Shown piece after piece: positions 7,836-16,292 of a stretch of 63,559 nt of DNA. The position numbers and the translations under genes were made by a program. The stretch is from a virus: IMG/VR virus record IMGVR_UViG_3300044776_000025, positions 1 to 63,559 of that record; one strand, 5' to 3'. Numbering within the stretch: the stretch's first letter is position 1; each line of letters begins with the position of its first letter. Below the pieces are notes generated by a model. That model had not been told where the DNA came from, made no database searches, and worked only from the letters and a program-made list of their open reading frames with translations.

Positions 7836-8140
7836 AAGTTAGAAAATATGAGGAATTCGTGGCAGCAGGGGCATTTATGCCTATAGATGATGATGCTTAT
7901 AGTGTTATTGGATTGTGCGGCGAAGCTGGAGAGGTAGCAGAATGGGTGAAGAAAGCTCAGTTCAGGGGGAACAAGAAATTCACCGAGGACATGCTAAAAC
8001 TAGAACTAGGCGACGTACTCCACTACGTGACTCGGATGGCATTAAATCACGATTGGACCCTAAAGGAGCTGATGGATGCCAACAGCGAGAAGCTAATGGG
8101 ACGCAAAGATGTTGCATTATCGGTTGCAGCGAATTCGTAA
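7832..8140 (+). CDS. MazG-like nucleotide pyrophosphohydrolase
   Basis: 102 residues from a TTG that overlaps the previous stop. GLCGEAGEVAEWVKKA supplies the ExxE helix and KLELGDVLHYVTRMA the second ExxD helix of the all-alpha NTP pyrophosphatase fold. These enzymes cleave (d)NTPs to (d)NMP and pyrophosphate; phage versions tune dNTP pools or lower host (p)ppGpp. One compact domain, normal length for phage MazG. Confidence 0.85.
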   Translation: MKVRKYEEFVAAGAFMPIDDDAYSVIGLCGEAGEVAEWVKKAQFRGNKKFTEDMLKLELGDVLHYVTRMALNHDWTLKELMDANSEKLMGRKDVALSVAANS

Positions 8141-8193
8141 ATAACCACCACGCCTATTGTGATGGGTGTTGGAATGAAATGGAGGATATGTAG
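8053..8193 (+). CDS. Possible small zinc-binding protein overlapping mazG
   Basis: A second frame, open across the end of the MazG gene to a stop 2 bases before the next ATG, encodes RCCIIGCSEFVNNHHAYCDGCW, a plausible Cys/His zinc site. The only near start is a TTG at 8053 without a clear ribosome site, so the N-terminus is uncertain. The part beyond 8140 lies only in this frame, which favours it being real. Confidence 0.4.
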   Translation: MDPKGADGCQQREANGTQRCCIIGCSEFVNNHHAYCDGCWNEMEDM

Positions 8194-8195
8194 AT

Positions 8196-8633
8196 ATGCA
8201 GGTATATATTGCGGCACCGTGGGTGAATAAGGCAGATGCCTTGATAGCACAAGAGAAGTTTGAGGCAGCAGGAATTGGGGTTACAAGTCATTGGATCAAG
8301 TATCATTCAGATGCAGTGCTTGGTAATCCTAAGGATGACCAGGAACTTGTAAGCCAGGCAGTAGAGGATGTTGAGGATATAATCAAATCTGATGTCTTTG
8401 TCATATTGAATCTTGGTAAGTCTGAGGGGAAGGCCACTGAACTTGGAATTGCATACGCCCTTGGCATGCCAATCATTCTAGTGGGGAACAGAGACATTAA
8501 TATATTCTACTACTTGCCACATGTCTATCGAACAGATAGCGTTGAGAAGGCAATTGAGGGTATCCTAGAGGCTGAAAAGAAACAGGAGGAGCGAGATCTT
8601 GCGGTCACCCCAACGGGAGTCCTTATCAACTAA
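8196..8633 (+). CDS. Nucleoside 2-deoxyribosyltransferase-like protein
   Basis: 145 residues. The Rossmann-like order MQVYIAAPW, DVEDIIKSDVFVIL and SEGKATELGIAYALGMPIIL matches the nucleoside 2-deoxyribosyltransferase family (the SD and E-x-G-x-A-L elements carry substrate binding and catalysis). The family moves deoxyribose between bases or hydrolyses dNMPs to a base. With the deaminase, MazG and diphosphohydrolase-like gene it forms a nucleotide-pool set. A strong AGGAGG inside its 3' end serves the next small gene. Confidence 0.8.
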   Translation: MQVYIAAPWVNKADALIAQEKFEAAGIGVTSHWIKYHSDAVLGNPKDDQELVSQAVEDVEDIIKSDVFVILNLGKSEGKATELGIAYALGMPIILVGNRDINIFYYLPHVYRTDSVEKAIEGILEAEKKQEERDLAVTPTGVLIN

Positions 8634-8754
8634 TTGTAAGAAATGTGGTAGACCGTTCCATAAGAATAAGGGGAGGCAATCCTCCCCTGAACTATGTGGA
8701 GCATGTTATATATTAAGTGTAGGGGGTAAGGATGCCAACAGGACAGGAAACTAG
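8599..8754 (+). CDS. 51-residue zinc ribbon microprotein
   Basis: TTG at 8599 follows AGGAGG with a 9-base gap, a very good ribosome site, inside the end of the previous gene. The product holds CKKCGRPF and LCGACY, a four-Cys zinc ribbon. It overlaps the next gene by 23 bases. Function unknown; the strong start signal and zinc knuckles make it credible. Confidence 0.65.
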   Translation: MRSPQRESLSTNCKKCGRPFHKNKGRQSSPELCGACYILSVGGKDANRTGN

Positions 8755-9085
8755 GATTGTGGACCCAGTAACTGGAGGGGAAAAGGGTAGTAAATTAGCT
8801 AGGTTTGACCTTGTTCCACCAGAAGCTAGTTGGGCACTGGCAGAGGTCTATGGTAAGGGTAGTCTTAAGTATGCGGAAAGGAATTGGGAAAAGGGGTATA
8901 CTTGGGGATTGTCAGTAGCAGCTCTTGAGCGGCATCTGAATCTGTGGAAGCGGGGGGAACAGATTGATCAGGAAACCGGAGCCTATCATCTAGCTCAGGT
9001 TGCATGGCATGCGTTTGCACTGTTTACTTTTGAGCTTAGGGGACTTGGGTCGGATGATGTTCGACCGAAAGCTCCTCAACTTTAG
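8732..9085 (+). CDS. dATP/dGTP diphosphohydrolase-like protein (DUF5664/MazZ-type)
   Basis: 117 residues. ARFDLVPPEASWALAEVYGKGSLKYAERNWEKG, followed by a helix with ALERHLNLW, EQIDQETGAYHLAQVAWHAFAL, matches the domain annotated as dATP/dGTP diphosphohydrolase N-terminal (formerly DUF5664), related to MazZ of the 2-aminoadenine phages. The run of helices with H and E/D residues suggests metal-dependent dNTP hydrolysis. MazZ works with PurZ to build diaminopurine genomes, but no PurZ-like gene is in this window, so only dNTP control is supported. Its 3' end overlaps the convergent gene by 50 bases. Confidence 0.75.
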   Translation: MPTGQETRIVDPVTGGEKGSKLARFDLVPPEASWALAEVYGKGSLKYAERNWEKGYTWGLSVAALERHLNLWKRGEQIDQETGAYHLAQVAWHAFALFTFELRGLGSDDVRPKAPQL

Positions 9086-9323
9086 TCACCATTCCATGTG
9101 GAATCTTAGTGGGACGACCCCAAGTAATCGTCCCATTATCATTTACAATGTAATCTGCTACAAGAGTAAGATATAATTTAGTATCGCTCTTTATATATCC
9201 TACCGAGACAACCTCGCACACTGCAGCGGCAAAGTCATCAACTTCTTTATCACTGTACCAACTAGTCTCTCCTGGTGGATCTGATGCATCTACCCACGTT
9301 ACCTTGACTAGCCGTTTGTCCAT
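9036..9323 (-). CDS. Unknown 95-residue protein, end of minus operon
   Basis: Soluble product: a beta-rich start (RLVKVTWVDASDPPGET) with Trp residues, an acidic helix (DKEVDDFAAAVCEV), then strands and TWGRPTKIPHGMV. No family named, though such DASDPPGETSW-type small proteins occur in many phages. It overlaps the protease gene stop/start by one base (TAATG type) and converges on the previous operon. Confidence 0.65.
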   Translation of the reverse strand: MDKRLVKVTWVDASDPPGETSWYSDKEVDDFAAAVCEVVSVGYIKSDTKLYLTLVADYIVNDNGTITWGRPTKIPHGMVTKVEELSVEHHPTQVP

Positions 9324-9973
9324 TATCCAATCACTCCAATAACGAATTGTTTCAACACACTGAATGGTGCTGTACCACTCATTGGTTCAAACGCTGGAAA
9401 CCAACCCCATCCTACCTGTACGATTGAGATAATCTCATTATCCTTGTTTAGGACTGCTGATCCACTGTTTCCTGGAGCAATACTTGTCTGAATTAGCATA
9501 TATTGATATCCATCATCCATTACGGATACTGGTGAAGATACCCACCCATGAGCAAATACTATATCTTTGAATCCAAATGGATGTCCCCACACATTTGCCA
9601 CATCCCCATAAGTCGGAACCTTCTTAGCAAACTTAAGCTCTGGTAGGCTATAATCTGGAGTATATAGAATTGCCAAATCTAGCTTAAAGTCAACTTTGAA
9701 CACCTTGACTTCGTGGCGATCAATTCCAAAATATCCAGGTGCAACCGCTGTCATGTCCTGATTCGCAACACAATGTGCTGCTGTTACCCATAAATGACTC
9801 CTCTGAGAAATAGAAGTCACTGTACAAATATTCCTTAGGTAGGGCTCACCATCCTCAGTTTCAGCAACGTTTTGTAAAGTTCTAATACTCTCAGTAACTT
9901 TAGGTCTAAGGTGGGCATTTGCAGGAATGGCTGACAGTAGTACGAGAGCTACCGCCGCTAGAAACTTCTTCAT
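9323..9973 (-). CDS. Secreted trypsin-like serine protease
   Basis: 216 residues with a clear signal peptide (MKKFLAAVALVLLSAIPANA). The chymotrypsin-fold triad is intact: H67 in WVTAAHCV, D99 in KLDLAIL, S170 in APGNSGSAV. GIVQVGW-like strands and the SGSAV turn fit the S1 family (V8/HtrA-like core without PDZ). A Sec-exported protease in a phage genome is unusual; it could act on host envelope or surface proteins, or on phage proteins after export. It lies between an exonuclease and an unknown gene in a short operon with its own promoter. Confidence 0.85.
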   Translation of the reverse strand: MKKFLAAVALVLLSAIPANAHLRPKVTESIRTLQNVAETEDGEPYLRNICTVTSISQRSHLWVTAAHCVANQDMTAVAPGYFGIDRHEVKVFKVDFKLDLAILYTPDYSLPELKFAKKVPTYGDVANVWGHPFGFKDIVFAHGWVSSPVSVMDDGYQYMLIQTSIAPGNSGSAVLNKDNEIISIVQVGWGWFPAFEPMSGTAPFSVLKQFVIGVIG

Positions 9974-9997
9974 GGCGGGGAATCCTTTGGAGTGGGG

Positions 9998-10087
9998 TTA
10001 AGGTTTGGGGCGGTTGACAAGAGCCCACAACTGTTCGTCAGTGTAGGCCCCCGAGATGAAATATAGTAGAGGGAATTCTGTTAACAT
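9998..10087 (-). CDS. Possible 29-residue peptide
   Basis: ATG two bases past the exonuclease stop; product MLTEFPLLYFISGAYTDEQL then a short polar end. It fills most of the 115-base gap before the protease gene. No strong ribosome site is visible, so support is mainly position and plausible composition. Confidence 0.4.
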   Translation of the reverse strand: MLTEFPLLYFISGAYTDEQLWALVNRPKP

Positions 10088-10088
10088 A

Positions 10089-10862
10089 TTATAGTACGCG
10101 GGTTGGGGTGGTAGTGTTTTCGATATTCTTCAATGATCTAAACCATCCACCGCATTTCTGACATTGGAAACGGTTGTAGACGCGGGTAACTGCTCGGTGA
10201 ACACCGCGCGATTGAACCTTTAGACTGCCGCAGCGTGGGCAACCAGATTTACCAAAGAGTTGACGGTTTAAATGGTTAGCTATATAAGGTTGTAACTTCA
10301 AAAACACCCTCTCAAGTAAAGCCACGTCCTGTTTATTGTAGGCTACCATCTCACGGATAGCTGATTTGTCCCCTTGTAACACTCTAAGCCACAGACCATT
10401 AGTTGTAGGCTTCTTCCTACCAACTTCAAGCAAATGACCAAGGTAATCCAGCTTATTTGAATTGAATAGGAACCGAGTCTTAGCAACTTGGTAGGTATCA
10501 ATCATGGGGATAGGGGGAAGTGGTGAGAGCCCATGCATTAACATACGGGTTTCGACATATTTTATGTCGAATTTGTTGCCATTGTGATGCACAATTGCAT
10601 CGGCATTCATAAGAACGTCATGGAGTTTCTTACAGACGAAGAAGTCATCATGTGGATCTTCCTTATAAAGCTTAGGATCATCCAATAGTGACACCGACTC
10701 TATCTTGTTCTCATTCAACAGCTTCCAGGCAGCACAGATAATGTGACGCTCTTGGAGAATGTTCTCTGGTTGAATCCAATCCTGGTTCTGTAGTTGGAAA
10801 ACTGCAACGATATTGTGCGATGTTTCGATATCCCACAAGATAATGCGAGGAGAATCAGCCAT
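10089..10862 (-). CDS. RNase H-like 3'-5' exonuclease with C-terminal zinc ribbon
   Basis: 257 residues. DEDD-type motifs: exo I ILWDIET (D11, E13), exo II around IVHHNGNKFDIKYV, exo III MVAYNKQDVALLERV. These give an RNase H-like/YprB-type exonuclease fold. The last 50 residues hold CPRCGS and CQKCGGW, a zinc ribbon likely for nucleic-acid binding. Substrate (DNA or RNA) is not decided by sequence. The ribosome site AAGGAG precedes ATG and a near-consensus promoter lies directly upstream. Confidence 0.82.
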   Translation of the reverse strand: MADSPRIILWDIETSHNIVAVFQLQNQDWIQPENILQERHIICAAWKLLNENKIESVSLLDDPKLYKEDPHDDFFVCKKLHDVLMNADAIVHHNGNKFDIKYVETRMLMHGLSPLPPIPMIDTYQVAKTRFLFNSNKLDYLGHLLEVGRKKPTTNGLWLRVLQGDKSAIREMVAYNKQDVALLERVFLKLQPYIANHLNRQLFGKSGCPRCGSLKVQSRGVHRAVTRVYNRFQCQKCGGWFRSLKNIENTTTPTRVL

Positions 10863-10890
10863 TTAGCTCCTTATTTAAGTTTGAGCCAAC

Positions 10891-10919
10891 ATTCTACCAC
10901 GTATCGCAGGGATTGTCAA
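10891..10919 (-). promoter_or_regulatory. Sigma70-type promoter for exonuclease/protease operon
   Basis: Read on the minus strand: TTGACA (10914-10919), a 17-base spacer, TAGAAT (10891-10896). The -35 is perfect and the -10 differs at one position. The start would fall about 20 bases before the AAGGAG site of the exonuclease gene. It separates this operon from the virion block. Confidence 0.8.
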
Positions 10920-11096
10920 CTACTGCTTCTTAAGACCAGTTAGGGCCTCATCGGTGTTTAGCCGTTTCCAGGTATCCATAGATTCCTTCAGCGTCTTTAG
11001 AGGGGTTGTACCCTCCTTAGGTAGTCTAGGATCTCTCCTATACTGCTGAGGTAGCTCAATATCCTTTGGTTCTTTCTTAAATGGATTCCAAGACAT
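10920..11096 (-). CDS. 58-residue basic protein
   Basis: ATG overlaps the end of the upstream gene; stop TAG lies beside the downstream promoter. Product begins MSWNPFKKEPKDIELPQQYR and is a charged helix with Lys/Arg and Pro. Last gene of the virion block; possibly structural. Unknown family. Confidence 0.55.
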   Translation of the reverse strand: MSWNPFKKEPKDIELPQQYRRDPRLPKEGTTPLKTLKESMDTWKRLNTDEALTGLKKQ

Positions 11097-11533
11097 TACT
11101 GTGCTCTCCCCATAGTTGACATAATTCTCTTATAAACGGCTTCCATTGGATCAGCCACCTTTTGTACGGCTGGCCGGGTGGCATTATAAGCAGCTTCACC
11201 CCCAACTGGAGCAAATTCAGCACCAGGAGCTACCGTTGCAGTGGCAGCCTTAGGAATAGCCCCTGCAAGGCCCTCAATTGCCCCAGGAACGGCTCCAGCG
11301 AGCTGTCTGGCAGCTATTGCACCCTTCGCAGCCATGCCAGTCCCAGCCAATGCTGCGAGGTTTATGGGACTAGTCTGCTGACGGAGACCTTCTAGGGCTC
11401 CAGAGCCAAAACCCTTAGCCATAGCCCAGGCGGGAGAGTCATTAAGTCCAGGTTGGGCTAGTTTATCAACGGTTTGTGATGGTGGAACTAGGGGTTTATT
11501 GACCCAATTCCATAGATCTTGTGGTCCTGGCAT
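11096..11533 (-). CDS. Ala/Gly-rich protein, probably internal virion
   Basis: 145 residues. N-terminal MPGPQDLWNWVNKPLVPPS, then long Ala/Gly-rich segments able to insert in membranes (LAALAGTGMAAKGAIAARQL, GAIEGLAGAIP), and a charged end (AVYKRIMSTMG). Style and composition match the 1121-residue protein upstream, so it may be another ejected internal protein. The lysozyme gene separates the two. Confidence 0.55.
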   Translation of the reverse strand: MPGPQDLWNWVNKPLVPPSQTVDKLAQPGLNDSPAWAMAKGFGSGALEGLRQQTSPINLAALAGTGMAAKGAIAARQLAGAVPGAIEGLAGAIPKAATATVAPGAEFAPVGGEAAYNATRPAVQKVADPMEAVYKRIMSTMGRAQ

Positions 11534-11538
11534 ATATC

Positions 11539-12021
11539 CTACCTTAAAAATTCCAACGCTCTATTTATCCAACCATTCAACCACTTTAGTTGGCTTGGAT
11601 TTTTGGTGACAATTCGACCAATCATCTTAATTCGGGCGGAAACAAGACGATTGTTAATACCCGGACTATAAATTCCTTCAAGAAGGTGTAAAGTCTGTGG
11701 GCCAAGGATACCATCGACATCTGCTCCAACACATTCCTGTAATTTCATTATGGCAAGCTGCGGACCGCTATTGACCCCAAAGTCCACAAGCTGGGCCTGG
11801 AGTAATGGATCGGCAATCTTGTCAAAACCAGGACCTTTTACATACTTCCTGGTGTAAATTTCTCTAGCTTCTGCTTCGGTAACATGACCATCGGCCCAAG
11901 CCTCTGGATTACTAGTCTCGCTTATACCAAATTTCGTGCGACCACCATGATCATTTGGATCATTCGATGAATCGCCTTCACGTCTGATGATATCATCAAG
12001 TATTGTTTCGATTGACGGCAT
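11539..12021 (-). CDS. Peptidoglycan hydrolase, GH108 type with PG-binding domain
   Basis: 160 residues. IRREGD...DPNDHGGRTKFGIS at about 12-35 is the GH108 (N-acetylmuramidase) signature with catalytic Glu in the REG motif. VDFGVNSGP and VGADVDGILGPQTL match the following peptidoglycan-binding type 3 domain. No signal peptide, so it needs a holin, or acts as a virion enzyme for wall penetration; its place among internal virion genes allows both. It is the only lysis enzyme recognised. Confidence 0.88.
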   Translation of the reverse strand: MPSIETILDDIIRREGDSSNDPNDHGGRTKFGISETSNPEAWADGHVTEAEAREIYTRKYVKGPGFDKIADPLLQAQLVDFGVNSGPQLAIMKLQECVGADVDGILGPQTLHLLEGIYSPGINNRLVSARIKMIGRIVTKNPSQLKWLNGWINRALEFLR

Positions 12022-12030
12022 GGTTAGTCC

Positions 12031-15000
12031 TTATCGTCTGCGCAGTCGTGGTAATCGTTTGGCCGTTGTAACAGCGGGATTTGCTGCATCATACAACTCT
12101 TTGGCAATGGCTGGATAGCTACCGCGTGGTAGTGTAATATCACTAGCAGCGCCTTCACCACTGAGAAAGTTCAACAGTTCCATCCCAGTTTTACCAATAT
12201 CTTGTAATGGTTGAGTAGTTGGTAGAGGTAAGGCATCTAGGGCTGCATTAACAGTGCTAGGTGATAGAGGAGATTTACCTCTCTGAACAGACTGCCCTGC
12301 TGCGAATCCAATACTAGCTGGTAGGCTATACTGACCTGCAGCATTAGATACATAGCGACGTGCAATCTTGGCAGTTTCTGGGTCTAGATTAGCTCCAAGG
12401 ACACCACTACCTACTCCAACTCCAGTGGATATAAGTTGTTGGATTATCTGCTGTCGAATTGGATCAGGATTCTCACGCTGAGCCTGTATTAGGAATCCAA
12501 TTCCAGGCATCCTCTGCAATCCCTGTTCTCCGATATTGCTTGGAGTTCTGGTGAAGGGCGCTAGCATCTGAAGTAGTGGGCTACCCTTTGTAAGATTAGC
12601 TAGTTTTTTGAAACCTGTAAGCTCAGGCTCACTAGTCAATGTGATGCGACGAGCTTCCTCTGAAGAGAACCCTGCTTGTTCAAGTAAACGCCTAGTTGCT
12701 ACGTCCCCTGCGGTCATTGCTACACCGGGAGCAGCGAGTAACTTTTCACCTTTGCTTGCAGCTTCATCATAGGCAACGCCTTCAGCACGACCAATAAGCT
12801 GCCGCGCTTCTTCGAATGATGTTCTATACTCACGGAACCAGTTATCAGGTCTTAGAAGCTTCATTGCCTCTGCACCGCGTGGATCACCTGATAGGATATG
12901 TTCTACTGCACCCATCACTCCAGAACCATAAGGACCAGCCAGAGCGTTTGCGGGCAAACCTACACCACTGGTAAGATAGTTGAATCGTTGTAGCTGTGGT
13001 AGAGTTTGTACAATCTTTTCTGCCGCCTCACGGATACCACCAGGAGCCTGAATTCTCTCAGCGAGATTATGTAAAGCCTCTGGAGCTGCACCTAGACTAT
13101 GGAGAATTTGTGGCATGGAGGCAATACCAATACCAGCCACTCCACCAGCTACAGCACTTTCAAGACGATTGTCAAATGGGTCAACGGCTGCGCCAACTGC
13201 TGCACCACCAAGCCCTAGACCTAGTTTTGCAAGCAAAGTAGGGTCAATTTCACCCTTATTACCTTTTAACTTCTCAAACAGTGCTTCATGTTTCTTGCCA
13301 ACTTTTGGAGGTGTAGCACCTTCGGGAAGTGGAGGTGATTGATTAGCCTTCCGCTTGGCTAGAGCTGCTTCACGAGCCTTAGCAGTTTGGGATAATCCAC
13401 CTGTTGATGATGGTTCAGGTGGTAGAGTTGCTACTCCACCTTTGCCAGGAATTGTTGGTTCAATTGGTGGAGCTACTGGACCCTCAATGGGAGCACCCTT
13501 CCAAGATTCACGCATCTTGCCAGGAGTGAAGAAATCCCTAATCTCTGCCATCTGAGCCTCAGCAGAGCCAGGACCACTTTTAGCCAGAGTTCCAGCATCC
13601 CGCTTCGCAGCGAGATCATCTAGAACTGCATTAACTTCATCTGGATACTTAGCCCTAGCTGCTACAACTTTATCAGCAATTGTAGTAGGGTTTACATTGG
13701 TAGTCTGTAGTTTTGTAAGTTCATCGGGTGTAATTGGACCCTTTGGTGCTCCTAATGCCCCAGGATTTCGCATCCAGCGTTCTAGACTAGTTTCTCGTGG
13801 GATTGTAGGAGCTACTGACCCTTCCATTGCTTTTGCGACTTCAGTTGGCTCTACTGGTGGAGCAACAGGAGGAACTTCTGGCCCAACCTGAGGAGCAGTC
13901 TCACCCTTCAACTTAGCTTCTAGAGCAGCATAGGATTCTTGACGTGCCTGCTGATTTGGGGTCAGGACTTTTTCTAGAGGAGTATTTGGAGTCTTTGGTG
14001 GAGCTGGTGCACCTTTGTCTGCAATAGCCTTTAGACTGATTGCAGAAGTTGATGGTTCCCTATCTGCCAATATATTATCATTAACCGTACGCCGAAGTTC
14101 GGCCACTGGAGACTCTATACCATGGACAATAGGAGATTCAGGCACCGGAAGATATGTCTGTAGTGCCTCCATCTCATCTGCATTTCTAATAGCCTCAGTA
14201 GGACTCAATTTAATGCCGCGCGTATTTGTGGGCATAGGAGACACAACTGGAGGTGTAGATGGTGGAACTGATGGGGCGGCAGTGCCATATGGCGGTGACC
14301 AGTCATCAGGAATCTTAATAGGTTCCCTACGAACAATCTTACCTTTTGAAGGCACACCAAGGACACGGCCTAATTCGCCGCCAATTTCTTCACCCTCTTC
14401 CTCTGGGGCCTTATAACCAATCGACATACTTTCTCTAGCCCCACCCTCACCTGGAGCGGAGACGGAGGTTCTAAAGGTTGGTGGCTGTGGTTCAACACCC
14501 GCAGCCGCCCGTTCCCCTTCAATCCTAGCAAGCTTATCAGCCTCAAGCTTATTCTTAGCTGCCCATTTCTCAACAGCAGCAAGATTCTTCTGATCGCGTA
14601 TCTCTTCACGAGTTGTAGCAATTAGATCACGCTGGGCAGATTTCGCAGCCGGACCACCAGCATACTCATAACTGTATGGAATTTCTGAGCTTTGCCGTCT
14701 ACGACCCATGAACTGCTGAAACTGATCTAGACTTGTTGGCTCTTGAGTAGTAAGAGGCTCAGTTGCTGTAGATTTAATCTTCGGTTGTCGGATTCGTTCC
14801 TTACGGCTGGTTGGTTCAACAACATATTCCGTCGATGGTGCCGCTGGACGCTTACCAAGGATCTTGGCCAAACCACCTGTAATTGCTCCACCAATTCCAG
14901 CGCTAGTCGCAACTGCACTAGGGCTTATATCCTCACCCCTTGCAAACTCCCTACCAGCCTCACCAACACCAGAGTATAAGGCACCTCTAGCTGCCGAAGC

Positions 15001-15396
15001 GATTGGCCGACCTTCCTTCAGCACTGAACCAAATGGAACAGCACCAATTCCAGCCTCTGTTGCAATCCTACCAATTGGAGTCATTGCACCAGCAGCAAAC
15101 CCCTTCAGCTTAGCTTGCCAAGGAGCATCATTGGTATCAACATCAAAAATCGACTGCACTTTTCCTAATGTTGAATTAGGATCAAGCTGAGTTGGCTTGA
15201 AAGCTGAGCCTTCAGCAATCTCCGCAGCGGCTTCACCAGCACCAGATACTAGTGCTCCATATACCCCACCTGGAGCGGAGGCAACGCCTGAGATTGCACG
15301 AATTCCGCTACCAATCACTCCTGGAAGCTTACCAATCCGATCCCATAGAGATGGTTCTGGTGGTAGATCTGGGAGATTCAGTCGTCTAATCGGCAT
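12031..15396 (-). CDS. Large internal virion / DNA-ejection protein
   Basis: 1121 residues. Pro/Ala/Glu-rich low-complexity middle (about 200-720, with many APPVEP-like stretches), flanked by Ala/Gly-rich hydrophobic segments near the start (RAISGVASAPGGVYGAL) and around 740-780 (LGLGGAAVGAAV and AVAGGVAGIGIAS) that could span or disturb a membrane. A helical C-terminus ends TAKRLPRLRRR. No enzymatic motif was seen. Size, composition and position next to lysozyme fit an internal core protein that leaves the capsid with DNA. A tail-length ruler is less likely because long heptad helices are missing. Confidence 0.6.
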   Translation of the reverse strand: MPIRRLNLPDLPPEPSLWDRIGKLPGVIGSGIRAISGVASAPGGVYGALVSGAGEAAAEIAEGSAFKPTQLDPNSTLGKVQSIFDVDTNDAPWQAKLKGFAAGAMTPIGRIATEAGIGAVPFGSVLKEGRPIASAARGALYSGVGEAGREFARGEDISPSAVATSAGIGGAITGGLAKILGKRPAAPSTEYVVEPTSRKERIRQPKIKSTATEPLTTQEPTSLDQFQQFMGRRRQSSEIPYSYEYAGGPAAKSAQRDLIATTREEIRDQKNLAAVEKWAAKNKLEADKLARIEGERAAAGVEPQPPTFRTSVSAPGEGGARESMSIGYKAPEEEGEEIGGELGRVLGVPSKGKIVRREPIKIPDDWSPPYGTAAPSVPPSTPPVVSPMPTNTRGIKLSPTEAIRNADEMEALQTYLPVPESPIVHGIESPVAELRRTVNDNILADREPSTSAISLKAIADKGAPAPPKTPNTPLEKVLTPNQQARQESYAALEAKLKGETAPQVGPEVPPVAPPVEPTEVAKAMEGSVAPTIPRETSLERWMRNPGALGAPKGPITPDELTKLQTTNVNPTTIADKVVAARAKYPDEVNAVLDDLAAKRDAGTLAKSGPGSAEAQMAEIRDFFTPGKMRESWKGAPIEGPVAPPIEPTIPGKGGVATLPPEPSSTGGLSQTAKAREAALAKRKANQSPPLPEGATPPKVGKKHEALFEKLKGNKGEIDPTLLAKLGLGLGGAAVGAAVDPFDNRLESAVAGGVAGIGIASMPQILHSLGAAPEALHNLAERIQAPGGIREAAEKIVQTLPQLQRFNYLTSGVGLPANALAGPYGSGVMGAVEHILSGDPRGAEAMKLLRPDNWFREYRTSFEEARQLIGRAEGVAYDEAASKGEKLLAAPGVAMTAGDVATRRLLEQAGFSSEEARRITLTSEPELTGFKKLANLTKGSPLLQMLAPFTRTPSNIGEQGLQRMPGIGFLIQAQRENPDPIRQQIIQQLISTGVGVGSGVLGANLDPETAKIARRYVSNAAGQYSLPASIGFAAGQSVQRGKSPLSPSTVNAALDALPLPTTQPLQDIGKTGMELLNFLSGEGAASDITLPRGSYPAIAKELYDAANPAVTTAKRLPRLRRR

Positions 15397-16292
15397 TAAA
15401 ATCCACCAATGAGAGTATAGAAGTTACTCAATTCCTGCTGTTCCTGTGGTGACATCTGAGACATGTCAAAGGCTTCTTCTAGCCGTTTACCTTTGTATCT
15501 AGGATCAACTAGAGCTGTAAGGACTTCCTGTTTATCTTCTGGAGATAAATTGAACCTTGCTAGAGCGGACTCTGCTGCTGATCTCAATTGGGCCTCAGCA
15601 ATTGTAGCTGCGTTTCCACCACCGAATGCACCAGATCTCGCCTTTGCAAGGTTCTGTTTAGCAATGGTTACATCCTGATCGACGCCTGCTGGCCTCTGCT
15701 GAGGGGCTCTGAAGCCCATAGCACCTGATTGTGGATTAAAGCTACTTAGATTACTCATTCCTCCACCCTGAATAAGGTCGGAGAATGCTTGATTTCTGGC
15801 TGCGATGCCAGATTGGTTAATATTAGCAACATTCGCAGCACCTCTTGATGCTTCCTCCTGCTGCTGAACATCAAACTGTCCTGCAATCCTTGCAGCCTCA
15901 ACAGGAGCATTAATCTTAGACTCGGCCTGCTTGCGGGTGTATTCATTTGCTTCAGCTACAGGGTCAGTTCCCCTGAATCCTGCTGAAACAGCAGACTGAT
16001 ACTGATTCTCATTCTCTGCACCCTGTGCCATAGCAGCTTGACCAGTGTAGGGATCTTCAGCAATGTCCTTGTTAAGCAATCCTAGAACTGCCTGATTAGG
16101 ATTAGACTGTCCCTGTTCACGACTCACTGCTTCCTGGCGTAGTCTGTATAATTTAATGGCCTCATTCGCAGTGCCAGGACCACTCTGAAGGGTGCCAGCC
16201 GCTTCAGCAGCGTTTGGGATACCAGGAGCAGCGCTAGGACCTTGATATGCCGTTGTTAAACCGCGTAAAGGGCTACGAAAATTCTGTGGCAT
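15396..16292 (-). CDS. Gln/Ala-rich probable internal virion protein
   Basis: 298 residues; starts MPQNFRSPLRGLTTAYQGPS. Helical and rich in Gln, Ala, Asn (AQGAENENQYQSA, FDVQQQEEASRGAANVANINQ) with no membrane span until a weak end (FYTLIGGF). It overlaps both neighbours at start/stop. Likely part of the internal core set with the 1121-residue protein. No named family. Confidence 0.55.
   Translation of the reverse strand: MPQNFRSPLRGLTTAYQGPSAAPGIPNAAEAAGTLQSGPGTANEAIKLYRLRQEAVSREQGQSNPNQAVLGLLNKDIAEDPYTGQAAMAQGAENENQYQSAVSAGFRGTDPVAEANEYTRKQAESKINAPVEAARIAGQFDVQQQEEASRGAANVANINQSGIAARNQAFSDLIQGGGMSNLSSFNPQSGAMGFRAPQQRPAGVDQDVTIAKQNLAKARSGAFGGGNAATIAEAQLRSAAESALARFNLSPEDKQEVLTALVDPRYKGKRLEEAFDMSQMSPQEQQELSNFYTLIGGF

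Noticed and set aside
8732-9085. Proof of a diaminopurine (Z) genome
   Set aside because: The domain alone is not enough; no PurZ-type gene is in the window.
14015-14416. Open plus-strand frames opposite the 1121-residue gene
   Set aside because: They arise from the Ala/Pro-rich codon bias of that gene. No ribosome sites or family motifs.
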